Shown in pieces: positions 1 to 8,616 of a stretch of DNA of 59,774 nucleotides. Both the position numbers and the translations under genes were made by a program. Source of the DNA: an uncultured Gammaproteobacteria bacterium (GTDB lineage Bacteria > Pseudomonadota > Gammaproteobacteria > Nitrosococcales > Methylophagaceae). The notes beneath the pieces were generated by a model that did no database searches, was not told the DNA's origin, and was given only the letters and a program-made list of their open reading frames with translations. How positions within the stretch are numbered: the stretch's first letter is position 1; each line of letters begins with the position of its first letter. The stretch is taken from assembly GCA_905479985.1 (NCBI GenBank), contig CAJQOM010000014.1:1-59774 (forward strand), read 5' to 3'.

Positions 1-1
1 T

Positions 2-130
2 GATTTATCGATTCATAGCCAAAGTAAACTGAGTGCCGTTGCTCGCCAACTCAATGAAAGACCCAGAAAGACGTTAGAATATGAAACACCGGTACAAAGA
101 TTTAATGCTTGTGTTGCATCGACCGGATGA
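2..130 (+). pseudogene. IS30-family transposase, C-terminal tail (cut by window edge)
   Basis: Reading in frame from base 2 gives a 42-residue tail ending in TGA. It carries the RPRKTL...YETP signature found at the C-terminus of IS30-family DDE transposases. The stop codon lies in a stretch (gttgcatcgaccggatgaat) that looks like the family's right terminal repeat, into which the transposase gene normally runs. Only this right end is visible, so I cannot tell whether the element is complete. It lies directly upstream of the arsenic operon, a sign that the operon's left flank has been mobile. Confidence 0.75.
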
Positions 131-397
131 ATCCACAGCACAAAGCTGTCAAACTAACTCTGGTTTATTGAGCAAATATTTTGTCAGCTCAAGTCTGAAC
201 TAGTATAGCTAACAAGTATGCCTTTTTAAGCGCCTCTTTATTTTAATGCTCTTATATTTTGACTGTTTTTAGATGCTCAGTTTGTTTATACCCGTGTTCC
301 TTCAAATTACCAATTTGTATCACAGCTACTCGCCTCATTATTTGCGTTATCATATCCAATAATAGAACGACTATTGCAAAGCTAAAAGAGAGAGAAT
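131..397. other. Intergenic region upstream of the arsenic operon
   Basis: No coding sequence or RNA gene is recognisable here. It must hold the promoter of the seven-gene arsenic operon, but I see no convincing -35/-10 pair. A purine-rich AGAGAGAG stretch just before the ATG at 398 serves as the ribosome binding site. No obvious ArsR-type palindrome was found by eye. Confidence 0.5.
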
Positions 398-1825
398 ATG
401 GCACGAACAACAGAATATGATCTTTGCATTATCGGTGGTGGGGCGGCTGGCTTAGTCACGGCGGCTGGTGCTGCTGCATTAGGTGCGAAGGTGATACTGC
501 TTGAGCGTGATAAGTTGGGTGGGGATTGCCTTTATACGGGTTGTGTTCCGAGTAAGGCTTTGATTCATTCGGCTCAAGTTGCCTATGGTGTAACACAAGC
601 ATCGCGTGCTGGGTTGTCAGCGAACCTTGAGCCTATTGACCAAGCGCAGGTGATGGCGCGTGTTGCTCAGGTTATTCAACAGATTGAGCCTAATGATAGC
701 CCGGAGCGGTTTCGTGACTTAGGCGTTGAAGTGTTGTTGGCTCAAGCGCAATTTATTGATGACAATGCATTAACCGCAGGCGATAGAACCATTACGGCAG
801 ATCACTTTGTGATAGCAACAGGAACACGGCCTGCGGTGCCAGATATTCCGGGACTGGAGAGTGTTGATTTTCTGACCAATGAAACCATTTTTAATGTCAC
901 TGCTCCGATTGAACATTTAATTATTATTGGCAGCGGCCCAATTGCCTGTGAAATGGCACAAAGTTTTGTTCGCTTAGGGTCGAAGGTTTCGATAGTCAGT
1001 CACTCTAACTTACTAGCGCGTGAAGATGATGACATGTCGGCAGTGGTGAAGGCACAGTTTGAAGCTGAGAACATTGATTTACATTTAGGCGTTGAGGTTG
1101 AGTTAATCATTAAGACCGACACTGGCTTGGCGGTACAGTTTGATAATGGCGAACATCAGATGATTGAAGGCAGTCATTTATTAATGGCGACGGGTCGTTT
1201 AGCGAACATTGAGAATCTAGGTCTTGAGCAAGCGGGCGTCGATGTTGCGTCGGGGCGTTTGCTACTCGATAAGCGACTGCGAACGACTAATAAGCATATT
1301 TTTGCCTGTGGTGATGTGGCTGGGCCGTATCTCTTTACCCATATGGCTGAACACCAAGCGGGCATTGTCTTGCGTAATACTTTATTTCATTTACCGTTTA
1401 AAGCACAAACGACGGGTATTCCGTGGTGCACTTTTACGTCGCCAGAATTGGCGCGTGTTGGTTTGTCGGAAGCCGAAGCACGTACGCAAGGTATTAGACA
1501 TGCCGTGTATTGTTTTCCTTTTGCTGAGATTGATCGTGCGATTACCGATGACGACACGGCGGGGATGGCTAAAATCATTACGACACCGCGCGGTAAAATA
1601 TTAGGTGCCTGCATTGTTGGGCCACATGCCGGGGAATTGATTGCTGAATATAGTTTGGCGATGTCGGCAGGCTTGTCAGTCTCTGCTTTGAGTAAGACGA
1701 TTCATCTCTACCCCAGTTTGGCTCAGATAAACCGTCGGGTAGCGGATATTCGGCTGAAAGCTTCTTTGACGCCTTTTAAACTAAAGCTAATGAAAAAGCT
1801 GTTTGGTTTGAGGGGTGGGGAATAA
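398..1825 (+). CDS. FAD-dependent pyridine nucleotide-disulfide oxidoreductase (arsenic operon)
   Basis: This 475-residue flavoprotein belongs to the lipoamide dehydrogenase / mercuric reductase family. Seen: an N-terminal FAD-binding GGGAAG (about 13-18), the redox-active disulfide C44/C49 in GGDCLYTGCVPSK, a second nucleotide-binding loop IIGSGPIACE, and the FAD-contacting ACGDVAG. The C-terminal active-site region reads H436-LYPSL but lacks the His-Glu pair of true lipoamide dehydrogenases, and there is no N-terminal heavy-metal domain, so it is neither Lpd nor classical MerA. It probably moves electrons from NAD(P)H to a thiol, disulfide or arsenical. It opens an operon with a VTT-family membrane protein and arsenosugar genes, a partnership common for this subfamily. 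The substrate is unknown. Confidence 0.85.
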   Translation: MARTTEYDLCIIGGGAAGLVTAAGAAALGAKVILLERDKLGGDCLYTGCVPSKALIHSAQVAYGVTQASRAGLSANLEPIDQAQVMARVAQVIQQIEPNDSPERFRDLGVEVLLAQAQFIDDNALTAGDRTITADHFVIATGTRPAVPDIPGLESVDFLTNETIFNVTAPIEHLIIIGSGPIACEMAQSFVRLGSKVSIVSHSNLLAREDDDMSAVVKAQFEAENIDLHLGVEVELIIKTDTGLAVQFDNGEHQMIEGSHLLMATGRLANIENLGLEQAGVDVASGRLLLDKRLRTTNKHIFACGDVAGPYLFTHMAEHQAGIVLRNTLFHLPFKAQTTGIPWCTFTSPELARVGLSEAEARTQGIRHAVYCFPFAEIDRAITDDDTAGMAKIITTPRGKILGACIVGPHAGELIAEYSLAMSAGLSVSALSKTIHLYPSLAQINRRVADIRLKASLTPFKLKLMKKLFGLRGGE

Positions 1826-1826
1826 T

Positions 1827-2513
1827 ATGCGGATGAAGTGGCTATTGTCAGTCATTTTTATTGGCTTAATCGCGAGCTTCTTTATTTTTGGCGGGCCTGA
1901 GTATTTCACCTTAGCCGGCTTTCAAGATTATAAGGCGTCGATGTTGGATTACGTTGACCAGCATTTTGTGGCATCTGTTTTTATTGCCGTGGCGATTTAT
2001 ATTGCTGCAGTGGCACTCAGTTTGCCGGGGGCGGCTTTTTTATCGTTGCTGATGGGGTTTGTGTTTGGCCGTTGGCTAGGTTGGACATTGCTCGTGGTCG
2101 CGGCAACGATAGGCGCTGTGTTGGTGTTTTGGCTTGCCCGTTATTTGTTTTCTGATTGGGCTAAGGCCAAACTGCAAGGTGTGGCGGCGGCGCAAAAAAT
2201 CATTGATACCTTTGAGCGACACGCCTTACATTATTTATTGTTTTTACGGTTGGTGCCGTTGTTTCCATTTTGGTTAGTGAATTTAACGATGGCGATGACG
2301 ACAATCAAAACACGGCAATATGCTATTGGGACTTTTTTAGGTATTCTGCCGGGCAGTTTTGTGTTTGCTAACTTAGGCCAATCTTTAGCGACGATTGAGC
2401 GGCTTGATCAGGTTTTTTCTAGTGAATTATTATTGGCTTTTGGCCTATTAGGACTGTTAATGTTGGTGCCAGTTTTTATGAGCAAGACCAAACAGTCATT
2501 TGAGGATAAGTAA
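1827..2513 (+). CDS. TVP38/TMEM64 (VTT/DedA-like) membrane protein
   Basis: An integral inner-membrane protein of 228 residues with about six hydrophobic segments. The VTT-domain signature is visible: a glycine-rich LSLPGAAF re-entrant segment followed by F-LRLVPLFPFWLVN. I chose the ATG at 1827 because a strong GGTGGGG site lies just upstream; an in-frame GTG at 1815 would overlap the previous gene. Relatives are thought to act as lipid scramblases or proton-coupled transporters, but this subfamily has no assigned substrate. Its one-base spacing after the oxidoreductase implies co-translation, and the two probably act together at the membrane. Confidence 0.82.
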   Translation: MRMKWLLSVIFIGLIASFFIFGGPEYFTLAGFQDYKASMLDYVDQHFVASVFIAVAIYIAAVALSLPGAAFLSLLMGFVFGRWLGWTLLVVAATIGAVLVFWLARYLFSDWAKAKLQGVAAAQKIIDTFERHALHYLLFLRLVPLFPFWLVNLTMAMTTIKTRQYAIGTFLGILPGSFVFANLGQSLATIERLDQVFSSELLLAFGLLGLLMLVPVFMSKTKQSFEDK

Positions 2514-2520
2514 TTAAGTC

Positions 2521-3477
2521 ATGCTAGATTCTGCACCCTTACTGCAACAGAGTGATTTTCCTGCGATTAGTAGAGGAAAGTTAGAGACGGTACAAGTGAA
2601 TTTGGGCTATCTGTGCAATTTGAGCTGTGTGCATTGTCATGTTAATGCTGGACCTAAGCGGACTGAGTTGATGTCTAAAGCCACGATAGACCAAGTGTTG
2701 ACTTATACAGTGGCTTCTGGTGCGACGACATTAGACTTGACGGGCGGGGCGCCAGAAATGAACCCGCATTTTTATTATTGTGTTGCTGAAGCACGCAAGT
2801 TAGGTCTTAAGGTCATTGATCGTTGTAATCTGGTGATATTAGAAGAACCGGGGTATGAAGGCTTAGCGGCTTTTTTGGCTGAGCACCAAGTGACGGTTGT
2901 GGCGTCCTTGCCTTGTTATATTGAAGACAATGTCGATAAGCAACGGGGCAATGGGGTATTTCAACAAAGCTTGGCCGGCTTAAAGCAATTGAATGATTTA
3001 GGCTATGGCGTTGAACACAGTGATTTGATACTCGATTTGGTGTTTAACCCTCAGGGCATCAACCTTCCTCCTGAGCAACAGGCACTTGAGTTGAGTTATA
3101 AAACACATTTATCAACAGAATTTGACGTGGTGTTTAACCAGCTTTATACCATTGCCAATATGCCAATACAGCGCTTTGGTAGTACTTTGATGAGTAAAGG
3201 TTTATTCGATGAGTATATGGGTTTATTGGTGTCGAGTTATAACGCGAGTACATTAGATGATGTGATGTGCCGCCAAATCATCAGTGTGGATTGGCAGGGT
3301 TATGTTTATGATTGTGACTTTAATCAAATGCTCGATTTACCCTTGGCTGACCAAGGCGTTGTGCATATTAGTAAATTGACGGCTAAGACGCTTGAAGGGC
3401 AAACCATTGCGACTCGTCAGCACTGCTATGGTTGTACTGCCGGTCAAGGTAGTAGTTGTGGCGGCGCGTTGACGTAA
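2521..3477 (+). CDS. arsS: Arsenosugar biosynthesis radical SAM protein ArsS
   Basis: A radical SAM enzyme of 318 residues. The [4Fe-4S] cluster motif CxxxCxxC is C32-NLS-C36-VH-C39, followed by the NAGPKRTE stretch typical of the ArsS family. The C-terminal third holds further cysteines, including C302, C305 and C313 in the closing CYGCTAGQGSSC motif, consistent with an auxiliary iron-sulfur cluster. ArsS proteins are linked to adding a deoxyadenosyl or ribosyl moiety to dimethylated arsenic during oxo-arsenosugar formation, and are almost always found next to ArsM, as here. The ATG at 2521 lies seven bases after the previous stop. The family call is firm; the exact reaction is inferred from family knowledge. 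Confidence 0.9.
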   Translation: MLDSAPLLQQSDFPAISRGKLETVQVNLGYLCNLSCVHCHVNAGPKRTELMSKATIDQVLTYTVASGATTLDLTGGAPEMNPHFYYCVAEARKLGLKVIDRCNLVILEEPGYEGLAAFLAEHQVTVVASLPCYIEDNVDKQRGNGVFQQSLAGLKQLNDLGYGVEHSDLILDLVFNPQGINLPPEQQALELSYKTHLSTEFDVVFNQLYTIANMPIQRFGSTLMSKGLFDEYMGLLVSSYNASTLDDVMCRQIISVDWQGYVYDCDFNQMLDLPLADQGVVHISKLTAKTLEGQTIATRQHCYGCTAGQGSSCGGALT

Positions 3478-3501
3478 GACTTTTTAATTTAGGAATAAGT
3501 G

Positions 3502-4623
3502 ATGGCTCTTGAACATAGTGTATTAGATCGGTATTCAGAAGGTGCAGAGTCGCGTCAGGCTGATTTGTGTTGTCCTGTTGATTATGATGCGTCGTTATTA
3601 GCATTGTTACCGCAAGAAATTATTGAAAAAGATTATGGCTGTGGTGATCCGTCTCGCTATGTTCGCGAAGGCGATGTGGTACTGGATTTGGGGTCTGGCT
3701 CGGGCAAAATTTGTTATATGGCTGCACAATTAGTCGGTGAACATGGCCGGGTGATTGGCGTTGATATGAATGATGATATGTTGGTGTTAGCTCGCAAATA
3801 TCAACCTGAAATGGCGGAAAAGCTAGGCAATGATCGGGTTGCGTTTGTGAAAGGGTTAATTGAAGATTTAGCGGTTGATTTAGCCGCCGTTGACGAGCAG
3901 CTTGCTACAACACCAGTGTCAGATGCTGGGGCGTTATTACGTTTGCAAACATGGCAACAAATGCAGACTCAAACAAACCCATTAATTAAAGACGATTCGA
4001 TTGATTTAGTGGTGTCAAATTGCGTGCTTAATCTGGTGCAAGATAGCGATAAAACAAAGATGGTTGAAGAGATCTTTCGGGTGACAAAACCCGGTGGCCG
4101 TGTGGCGATCTCAGATATTATCAGTGATGAATTAGTCCCAGACCATTTAAAAGCAGATCCGACATTATGGAGTGGCTGTATTTCTGGTGCTTTGCAAGAA
4201 CAAGCGATGTTAGATGCTTTCGTTGAAGCTGGATTTGTGGCTGTTGCTTACGATAAATGGGAAGCAGAACCTTGGCAGGTTGTTGAAGGCATTGAGTTCC
4301 GATCAGTGACGATTACAGCGATAAAACCGATGGCAGATCCTTGTTTGGATGTCGGCCATGCCGTGATCTACCGTGGGCCTTATTCAGAAGTGTACGATGA
4401 TGAAGGGCATGTTTATCCACGTGGCCATCGTATTGCGACGTGTGCACGGAGTTATGATTTATTAACCAATGGGGTTTATAAAGATGACTTTATTGGCATT
4501 GCACCAGCAAGTTTAAAACCAGCCGTGAGTTGGTGTGCACCTGCCGGTACATTACGTCCTGCTTCGGAAAGCAAAGGTGCAATACATCAAGGTGGCAGTG
4601 CTTCTGATGGGGCGTGTTGTTAG
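3502..4623 (+). CDS. arsM: Arsenite S-adenosylmethionine methyltransferase ArsM
   Basis: A class I SAM methyltransferase of 373 residues that converts As(III) to mono- and dimethylated arsenic. The SAM-binding motif is LDLGSGSGK (about 61-69). The three conserved arsenic-binding cysteines are present: C47 in DYGCGDP, C174 in SNCVLNL and C226 in SGCISGA. A C-terminal extension of roughly 100 residues ends in Cys-Cys. The ATG at 3502 follows an AGGA site by seven bases and is preferred over the overlapping GTG at 3499. Lying between arsS and the glycosyltransferase, it probably supplies methylated arsenic for arsenosugar assembly as well as detoxification. Confidence 0.92.
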   Translation: MALEHSVLDRYSEGAESRQADLCCPVDYDASLLALLPQEIIEKDYGCGDPSRYVREGDVVLDLGSGSGKICYMAAQLVGEHGRVIGVDMNDDMLVLARKYQPEMAEKLGNDRVAFVKGLIEDLAVDLAAVDEQLATTPVSDAGALLRLQTWQQMQTQTNPLIKDDSIDLVVSNCVLNLVQDSDKTKMVEEIFRVTKPGGRVAISDIISDELVPDHLKADPTLWSGCISGALQEQAMLDAFVEAGFVAVAYDKWEAEPWQVVEGIEFRSVTITAIKPMADPCLDVGHAVIYRGPYSEVYDDEGHVYPRGHRIATCARSYDLLTNGVYKDDFIGIAPASLKPAVSWCAPAGTLRPASESKGAIHQGGSASDGACC

Positions 4624-4629
4624 CTTGTC

Positions 4630-5319
4630 ATGTCAATTAGTATCGTCATTCCTTGTTTAAACGAGGCGAAAGGCATTCGTTTTTTCTTGTCTCGCTTGCA
4701 AACCTTACGTTCTCAATGCGAGTTAGTGTTAGTTGATGGTGGCAGTGATGATGACACTGTGGCCATTGCTGGCCCTTATGTTGATCGTTTGATCGCGTCT
4801 GAATCTGGCCGAGCACTACAAATGAATGCCGGTGCTGATGTTGCCCAGTCTGATGTTCTATTGTTTTTGCATGCGGATACCTTTTTACCTGATGATGCTT
4901 TGGAACAGATTCATATAGCGATTGAGAGCGGTTATCAATGGGGACGGTTTGATGTGCGTTTAGTGGGCAATCACTGTTTGTTACCTTTAATCGCGGGATT
5001 GATGAATTGTCGCTCATCTTTGACCCATATTGTGACGGGAGATCAGGCACTATTTGTTGATAAATCTTTGTTTGTCGAGGTAGGGCAGTATCCCAATATT
5101 GCTTTGATGGAAGACATTGCCCTGTCTAAAACATTGAAAGCAATCACGCCGCCGTATCGTATTCATAGTCGGGTAGAGACTTCTGCAAGACGCTGGATTC
5201 GGTTTGGTGTTATTAAGACGGTGTTATTAATGTGGTGGTGTCGTTTTCAGTATTTTTTGGGTGTTGAACCTCAGTATTTACAGCAGCTTTATCGGCGAGG
5301 TCAATTTTGGATACGGTAA
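4630..5319 (+). CDS. Arsenosugar-type family 2 glycosyltransferase (TIGR04283-like)
   Basis: A GT-A fold family 2 glycosyltransferase of 229 residues. It begins with SIVIPCLNEAKG and continues with LVDGGSDDDT, the nucleotide-sugar binding region; LFLHADT supplies the metal-binding DxD-like element. The length and the FDVRL...GDQ pattern match the small arsenosugar-associated glycosyltransferases. It probably transfers a sugar or sugar-phosphate to or from the arsenic-bearing riboside; the donor is unknown. It starts six bases after arsM, and its last 13 bases overlap the next gene, so translation is probably coupled. Confidence 0.83.
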   Translation: MSISIVIPCLNEAKGIRFFLSRLQTLRSQCELVLVDGGSDDDTVAIAGPYVDRLIASESGRALQMNAGADVAQSDVLLFLHADTFLPDDALEQIHIAIESGYQWGRFDVRLVGNHCLLPLIAGLMNCRSSLTHIVTGDQALFVDKSLFVEVGQYPNIALMEDIALSKTLKAITPPYRIHSRVETSARRWIRFGVIKTVLLMWWCRFQYFLGVEPQYLQQLYRRGQFWIR

Positions 5320-6092
5320 TACGGTTAGGTGTATTTGTCGGAATGTTGATTCTGATGATCGTCTGGGAAATATATGCACCTCGACGGCCACTGCGTTATT
5401 CGCGTTGGCAACGTTGGCCCATTAATATCGGTTTGTCGATGATCACAACATTGCTATTACGATTTAGTATTGGTGGCATTGCTTATTTTTCGGCCCTATT
5501 AGCAGCAGAAATGCAGTTTGGTCTGCTGAATGTGATCAACCTGCCAGTATGGTTATCTGTTGTACTGGCTTTGGTGTTATTTGACTTAGCCGTTTATGGT
5601 CAGCATTTGTTATTACATCGTTGGCCATTGTTATGGCGTTTGCATAAAATTCACCATACTGATTTGGATTTTGATGTGACAACGGCTGTCCGTTTTCACC
5701 CTGTAGAAATTATATTGTCTTTAATTTATAAGGTGATTATCGTCAGCTTATTGGGTGCGCCGGTAGTCGCTGTGCTGATTTTTGAATTGATATTAAGCAC
5801 CAGCGCGTTATTCAATCACAGTAATATTGCGATTCCAGTGCGTTGGGATCGTCGATTACGTTGGCTGCTTGTGACGCCCGATATGCATCGTATTCATCAT
5901 TCAACGGATCAGCGTGAGACCGATAGTAATTTTGGTTTTTCGATTAGTGTTTGGGATCGCGTATTTGGTACTTATACTGCAGAACCGGCAATGGGTCATG
6001 ATGATATGGAGATCGGTTTATCTCAGTATCGGTATAGCCCGACTGTGACGTTAAAAAAATTGTTGTTAATGCCGTTTAAATCACGGGTATGA
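5307..6092 (+). CDS. Fatty acid hydroxylase / sterol desaturase superfamily membrane protein
   Basis: A membrane-bound di-iron oxygenase of 261 residues with four or more hydrophobic segments. The histidine clusters that bind iron are complete: H100-xxx-H104, H113-xx-H116-H117, H131, H171 and H194-xx-H197-H198. The superfamily hydroxylates or desaturates lipids (sterols, fatty acids, carotenoids, alkylglycerols); the substrate here cannot be read from sequence. It starts with TTG inside the end of the glycosyltransferase gene, behind GCGAGG, and its own stop overlaps the next start (ATGA). Embedding of a lipid hydroxylase in an arsenosugar operon is unusual and hints at a lipid-linked product. 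Confidence 0.83.
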   Translation: MDTVIRLGVFVGMLILMIVWEIYAPRRPLRYSRWQRWPINIGLSMITTLLLRFSIGGIAYFSALLAAEMQFGLLNVINLPVWLSVVLALVLFDLAVYGQHLLLHRWPLLWRLHKIHHTDLDFDVTTAVRFHPVEIILSLIYKVIIVSLLGAPVVAVLIFELILSTSALFNHSNIAIPVRWDRRLRWLLVTPDMHRIHHSTDQRETDSNFGFSISVWDRVFGTYTAEPAMGHDDMEIGLSQYRYSPTVTLKKLLLMPFKSRV

Positions 6093-6709
6093 CTTACCGA
6101 TATTCTGATGCCTGCATTGTGGTGTTTTGCAAAGCGCCCATTGTCGGAGAGGTTAAAACGCGGTTGATGCCTGCACTGAGCGCATCGGAAGCGGCACAAG
6201 CACATATCACGCTAACTGAACGCTTATTAACGTGGTTATCTGCTTCAACACTCTGTCCTGTTCATTTATGGTGTAGTCCCGATACAGATCATGCTTTTTT
6301 TCAGCGTTGTGCTACTCAATATGGGGTGTCTTTATACGCTCAGTGTGAGGGTGACTTAGGCGTTAAGATGGATCAGGCTATTCAAACGAGTTTGGATGCG
6401 TTTGACCAGGTGTTATTAGTTGGCTCTGACTGTCCTTCTTTATCTGAACCTGATTTGATTCAGGCTTTATCGGATTTGAACTCTGGTCAAGATGTTGTTT
6501 TAGCGCCGGCGGAAGATGGTGGCTATGTGATGATTGGCTGTAAAGCATCTCAGCCAGCGTTGTTTGCGGACATGGTCTGGGGTACAAATCTGGTTTTTCA
6601 ATCAACTGTGGATAGGTTAAACCGGATGGGATTGCCTTTTTCTACGACACCAATGCAATGGGATGTTGATCGATTTGAAGATTGGCAGCGTTTTTGCGAG
6701 ATGAAATAA
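6089..6709 (+). CDS. DUF2064 / TIGR04282-like arsenosugar-associated glycosyltransferase family protein
   Basis: A 206-residue protein of the DUF2064 family, related to nucleotidyl- and glycosyltransferases such as CofC. Diagnostic stretches are FCKAPIVGEVKTRL near the start, LLVGSDCPSL in the middle and LAPAEDGGYVMIG after it. These small proteins recur in arsenosugar clusters beside the TIGR04283-like family, as here. The likely role is forming or transferring an activated sugar group; the precise reaction is not known to me. It overlaps the preceding gene by four bases and is the last gene of the operon; 41 bases separate it from darP. Confidence 0.83.
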   Translation: MTYRYSDACIVVFCKAPIVGEVKTRLMPALSASEAAQAHITLTERLLTWLSASTLCPVHLWCSPDTDHAFFQRCATQYGVSLYAQCEGDLGVKMDQAIQTSLDAFDQVLLVGSDCPSLSEPDLIQALSDLNSGQDVVLAPAEDGGYVMIGCKASQPALFADMVWGTNLVFQSTVDRLNRMGLPFSTTPMQWDVDRFEDWQRFCEMK

Positions 6710-6750
6710 CGTAGAATAGCTGCGAGAAATGATGAGACTGTAACGAGACT

Positions 6751-7257
6751 ATGACTGAATTTGATGGTGAAGATGAATTTGATGACGAGAAAAGTAAATC
6801 TCAAATCAAGCGTGAATTACGTGAGTTAAAAGTACTAGGTCAAGCTTTGATTGCTTTGCCTTTGAAAGATATAGAGAAACTTGATTTGCCAGAGCGCGTC
6901 TATGACTCGGTTGTGAAGGCACAATCTATGACACATGGTGCTTTAAAACGTGAAGTTGGCTTTATTGGCCGTTTGATCGCGGATGAAGATCATGCTGTGA
7001 TTGCTGAGAATGTAGCGAAACTTAAGCAAGTTCACCATGGTGACGTAAAGCAATTCCATCAGTTAGAGCAATGGCGTGATGATTTATTGGCGGGTGATGC
7101 TCAAATCATGACATTACTGCATCAGCAATTTGACGAGTTTGATGGTCAGTACGTTCGTCAGTTAGTGAGAAATGCAGCTAAGGAAGTAAGCCAAAGCAAA
7201 GCGCCGAAGTCTTCGCGTTTGTTATTTAAATATCTGCAACAATGCCAAAGCAAATAA
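6751..7257 (+). CDS. darP: Ribosome biogenesis factor DarP (YjgA, DUF615)
   Basis: A small charged alpha-helical protein of 168 residues (the E. coli protein is about 183) that binds precursor 50S subunits late in ribosome assembly. Characteristic stretches are the acidic N-terminus, SQIKRELRELKVLG, the LPLKDIEKLDLPE segment, and a C-terminal SRLLFKYLQ. No signal peptide or membrane segment. It may be read from the arsenic operon promoter or from its own promoter in the 41-base gap; no clear promoter is visible. Its end faces the sensor kinase gene across nine bases. Confidence 0.88.
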   Translation: MTEFDGEDEFDDEKSKSQIKRELRELKVLGQALIALPLKDIEKLDLPERVYDSVVKAQSMTHGALKREVGFIGRLIADEDHAVIAENVAKLKQVHHGDVKQFHQLEQWRDDLLAGDAQIMTLLHQQFDEFDGQYVRQLVRNAAKEVSQSKAPKSSRLLFKYLQQCQSK

Positions 7258-7266
7258 GGCCATTGT

Positions 7267-8616
7267 TTAACGCTTAGGCAAGGTAATAATAAAGCAAGCA
7301 CCGCCCAGTTGGCTATTGCCTAAGCTGATCTTACCTTGGTAAGCATCGACAATATCACTGGCAATGGCGAGCCCTAAACCTTGTCCTTCTGTTTGGGTAT
7401 CCATTCTTTTGCCACGCTTTAAAATATCGGCTTGTGCGGCCTGTGGTATACCTGCACCATCATTATCAACATAAAAGGTAATGTGTTCTTCATCGCTCAT
7501 AATGCCGGCATTGACTTTACTCGTGCAATATTTATAAGCATTTTCTAAGATGTTACCGAACAGTTCGTACATATCACCTTCATCTGCGCTCAGGGTGAGT
7601 GCGGTATCGAGTTTACTTTGGTATTTCACTTGTTTTTCTCGATAAACTTTATCTAACGAAGCGGTGATTTTATTAATGAGTTCGCTAATAGCAACCGGCG
7701 CCTGTAGTGTCGTTCTGCCTTCTGTTGCAGCACGTTGCAATTGGTAATCAATCGACTTGATAATTTGTTCGAGCTGGGTATCTGTTTCACGCTTGTGCGA
7801 GAGTTCACCTCGATTTGGGTTGAGCTCATTTTGTAAGACGGCTAAGGGCGTTTTAATACTGTGAGCCAGATCAGCTAAGGCATTCTTATAGCGTTGACGG
7901 CGACTCTGTTCTTGGTCGAGTAGGGTGTTAATATTACGGGTCAGTTGATTTAATTCTGTTGGGTAATTTTGCGAGAGGCGGTTTTCAGCGCCATTTTCTA
8001 TCGCTTGTAAGTCATCGGCCACATCTGATAATGGCCTGAGACTCCAACGTAATATGAGTATTTGAATCAGTAATAATCCTAAGCCAGTGCCACCCAACCA
8101 GTACCAGAGATTTAAGCGAAATTCGTTGTTCGCTTGTTGGGTGGCCTTTAAATCTTGTGAAACATGAAGGGTGAAGTCATATTCTTGTCCTTTACTATTT
8201 TCCCAGGTGACACTATAGGCCAAGTTTAATAACTTCTCTGAACCCGAGTCAATCTTGTAGAGTAGCTCATGCTGTTGTTGCTGCCTTTGAATATTTGGCA
8301 AGGTAAGGGCTCTACCTAATAGGGAGCCTGATTGCCAGACGGTATTAGTTTGATTGACTATTTGGGCGTATAAGCCGGAGTTAGGTGTACTAAAAGCCGG
8401 CTCGGCTAGACTAGCGGGCATATTGATGGTGCCAGACTCAGTAAATTCGGCAGCGGTTAATAGCATATAGATATGATTTTTCAGTTGTTTGTGCTGGGTG
8501 ACATCATAGCTTGCTTTAAAAGCATTGTTGAGACTAAAGGCGGTGAAGCCAAGAAATATAGTCAGGATGATACTGACTGCCAGTAGCAGTCGTTTGCTAA
8601 GAGAGAGTGCTTTCAC
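7267..8616 (-). CDS. Sensor histidine kinase (PhoQ-like)
   Basis: An inner-membrane sensor kinase of about 449 residues: a transmembrane helix near the N-terminus, a periplasmic domain of about 140 residues, a second helix near residue 175, a HAMP segment starting LRPLSDVADDL, the phosphoacceptor H-box LAHSIKTPL, an N-box NILENAYKY and ATP-lid motifs DNDGAGIP and GQGLGLAIA. Architecture and partner resemble PhoQ. I chose the GTG at 8616, which overlaps the regulator by 20 bases and puts the first helix right at the N-terminus; a GTG at 8652 is also open. Neither has a good ribosome binding site, so expression probably depends on coupling. Confidence 0.87.
   Translation of the reverse strand: MKALSLSKRLLLAVSIILTIFLGFTAFSLNNAFKASYDVTQHKQLKNHIYMLLTAAEFTESGTINMPASLAEPAFSTPNSGLYAQIVNQTNTVWQSGSLLGRALTLPNIQRQQQQHELLYKIDSGSEKLLNLAYSVTWENSKGQEYDFTLHVSQDLKATQQANNEFRLNLWYWLGGTGLGLLLIQILILRWSLRPLSDVADDLQAIENGAENRLSQNYPTELNQLTRNINTLLDQEQSRRQRYKNALADLAHSIKTPLAVLQNELNPNRGELSHKRETDTQLEQIIKSIDYQLQRAATEGRTTLQAPVAISELINKITASLDKVYREKQVKYQSKLDTALTLSADEGDMYELFGNILENAYKYCTSKVNAGIMSDEEHITFYVDNDGAGIPQAAQADILKRGKRMDTQTEGQGLGLAIASDIVDAYQGKISLGNSQLGGACFIITLPKR

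Noticed and set aside
1224-1604. 126-codon frame inside the FAD oxidoreductase
   Set aside because: Different frame of a gene with clear family motifs; no start signal and no recognisable domain.
398-1825. Calling the first oxidoreductase mercuric reductase or lipoamide dehydrogenase
   Set aside because: The C-terminal Cys pair and metal-binding domain of MerA and the His-Glu dyad of Lpd are missing, and no mer or 2-oxoacid dehydrogenase genes adjoin it.
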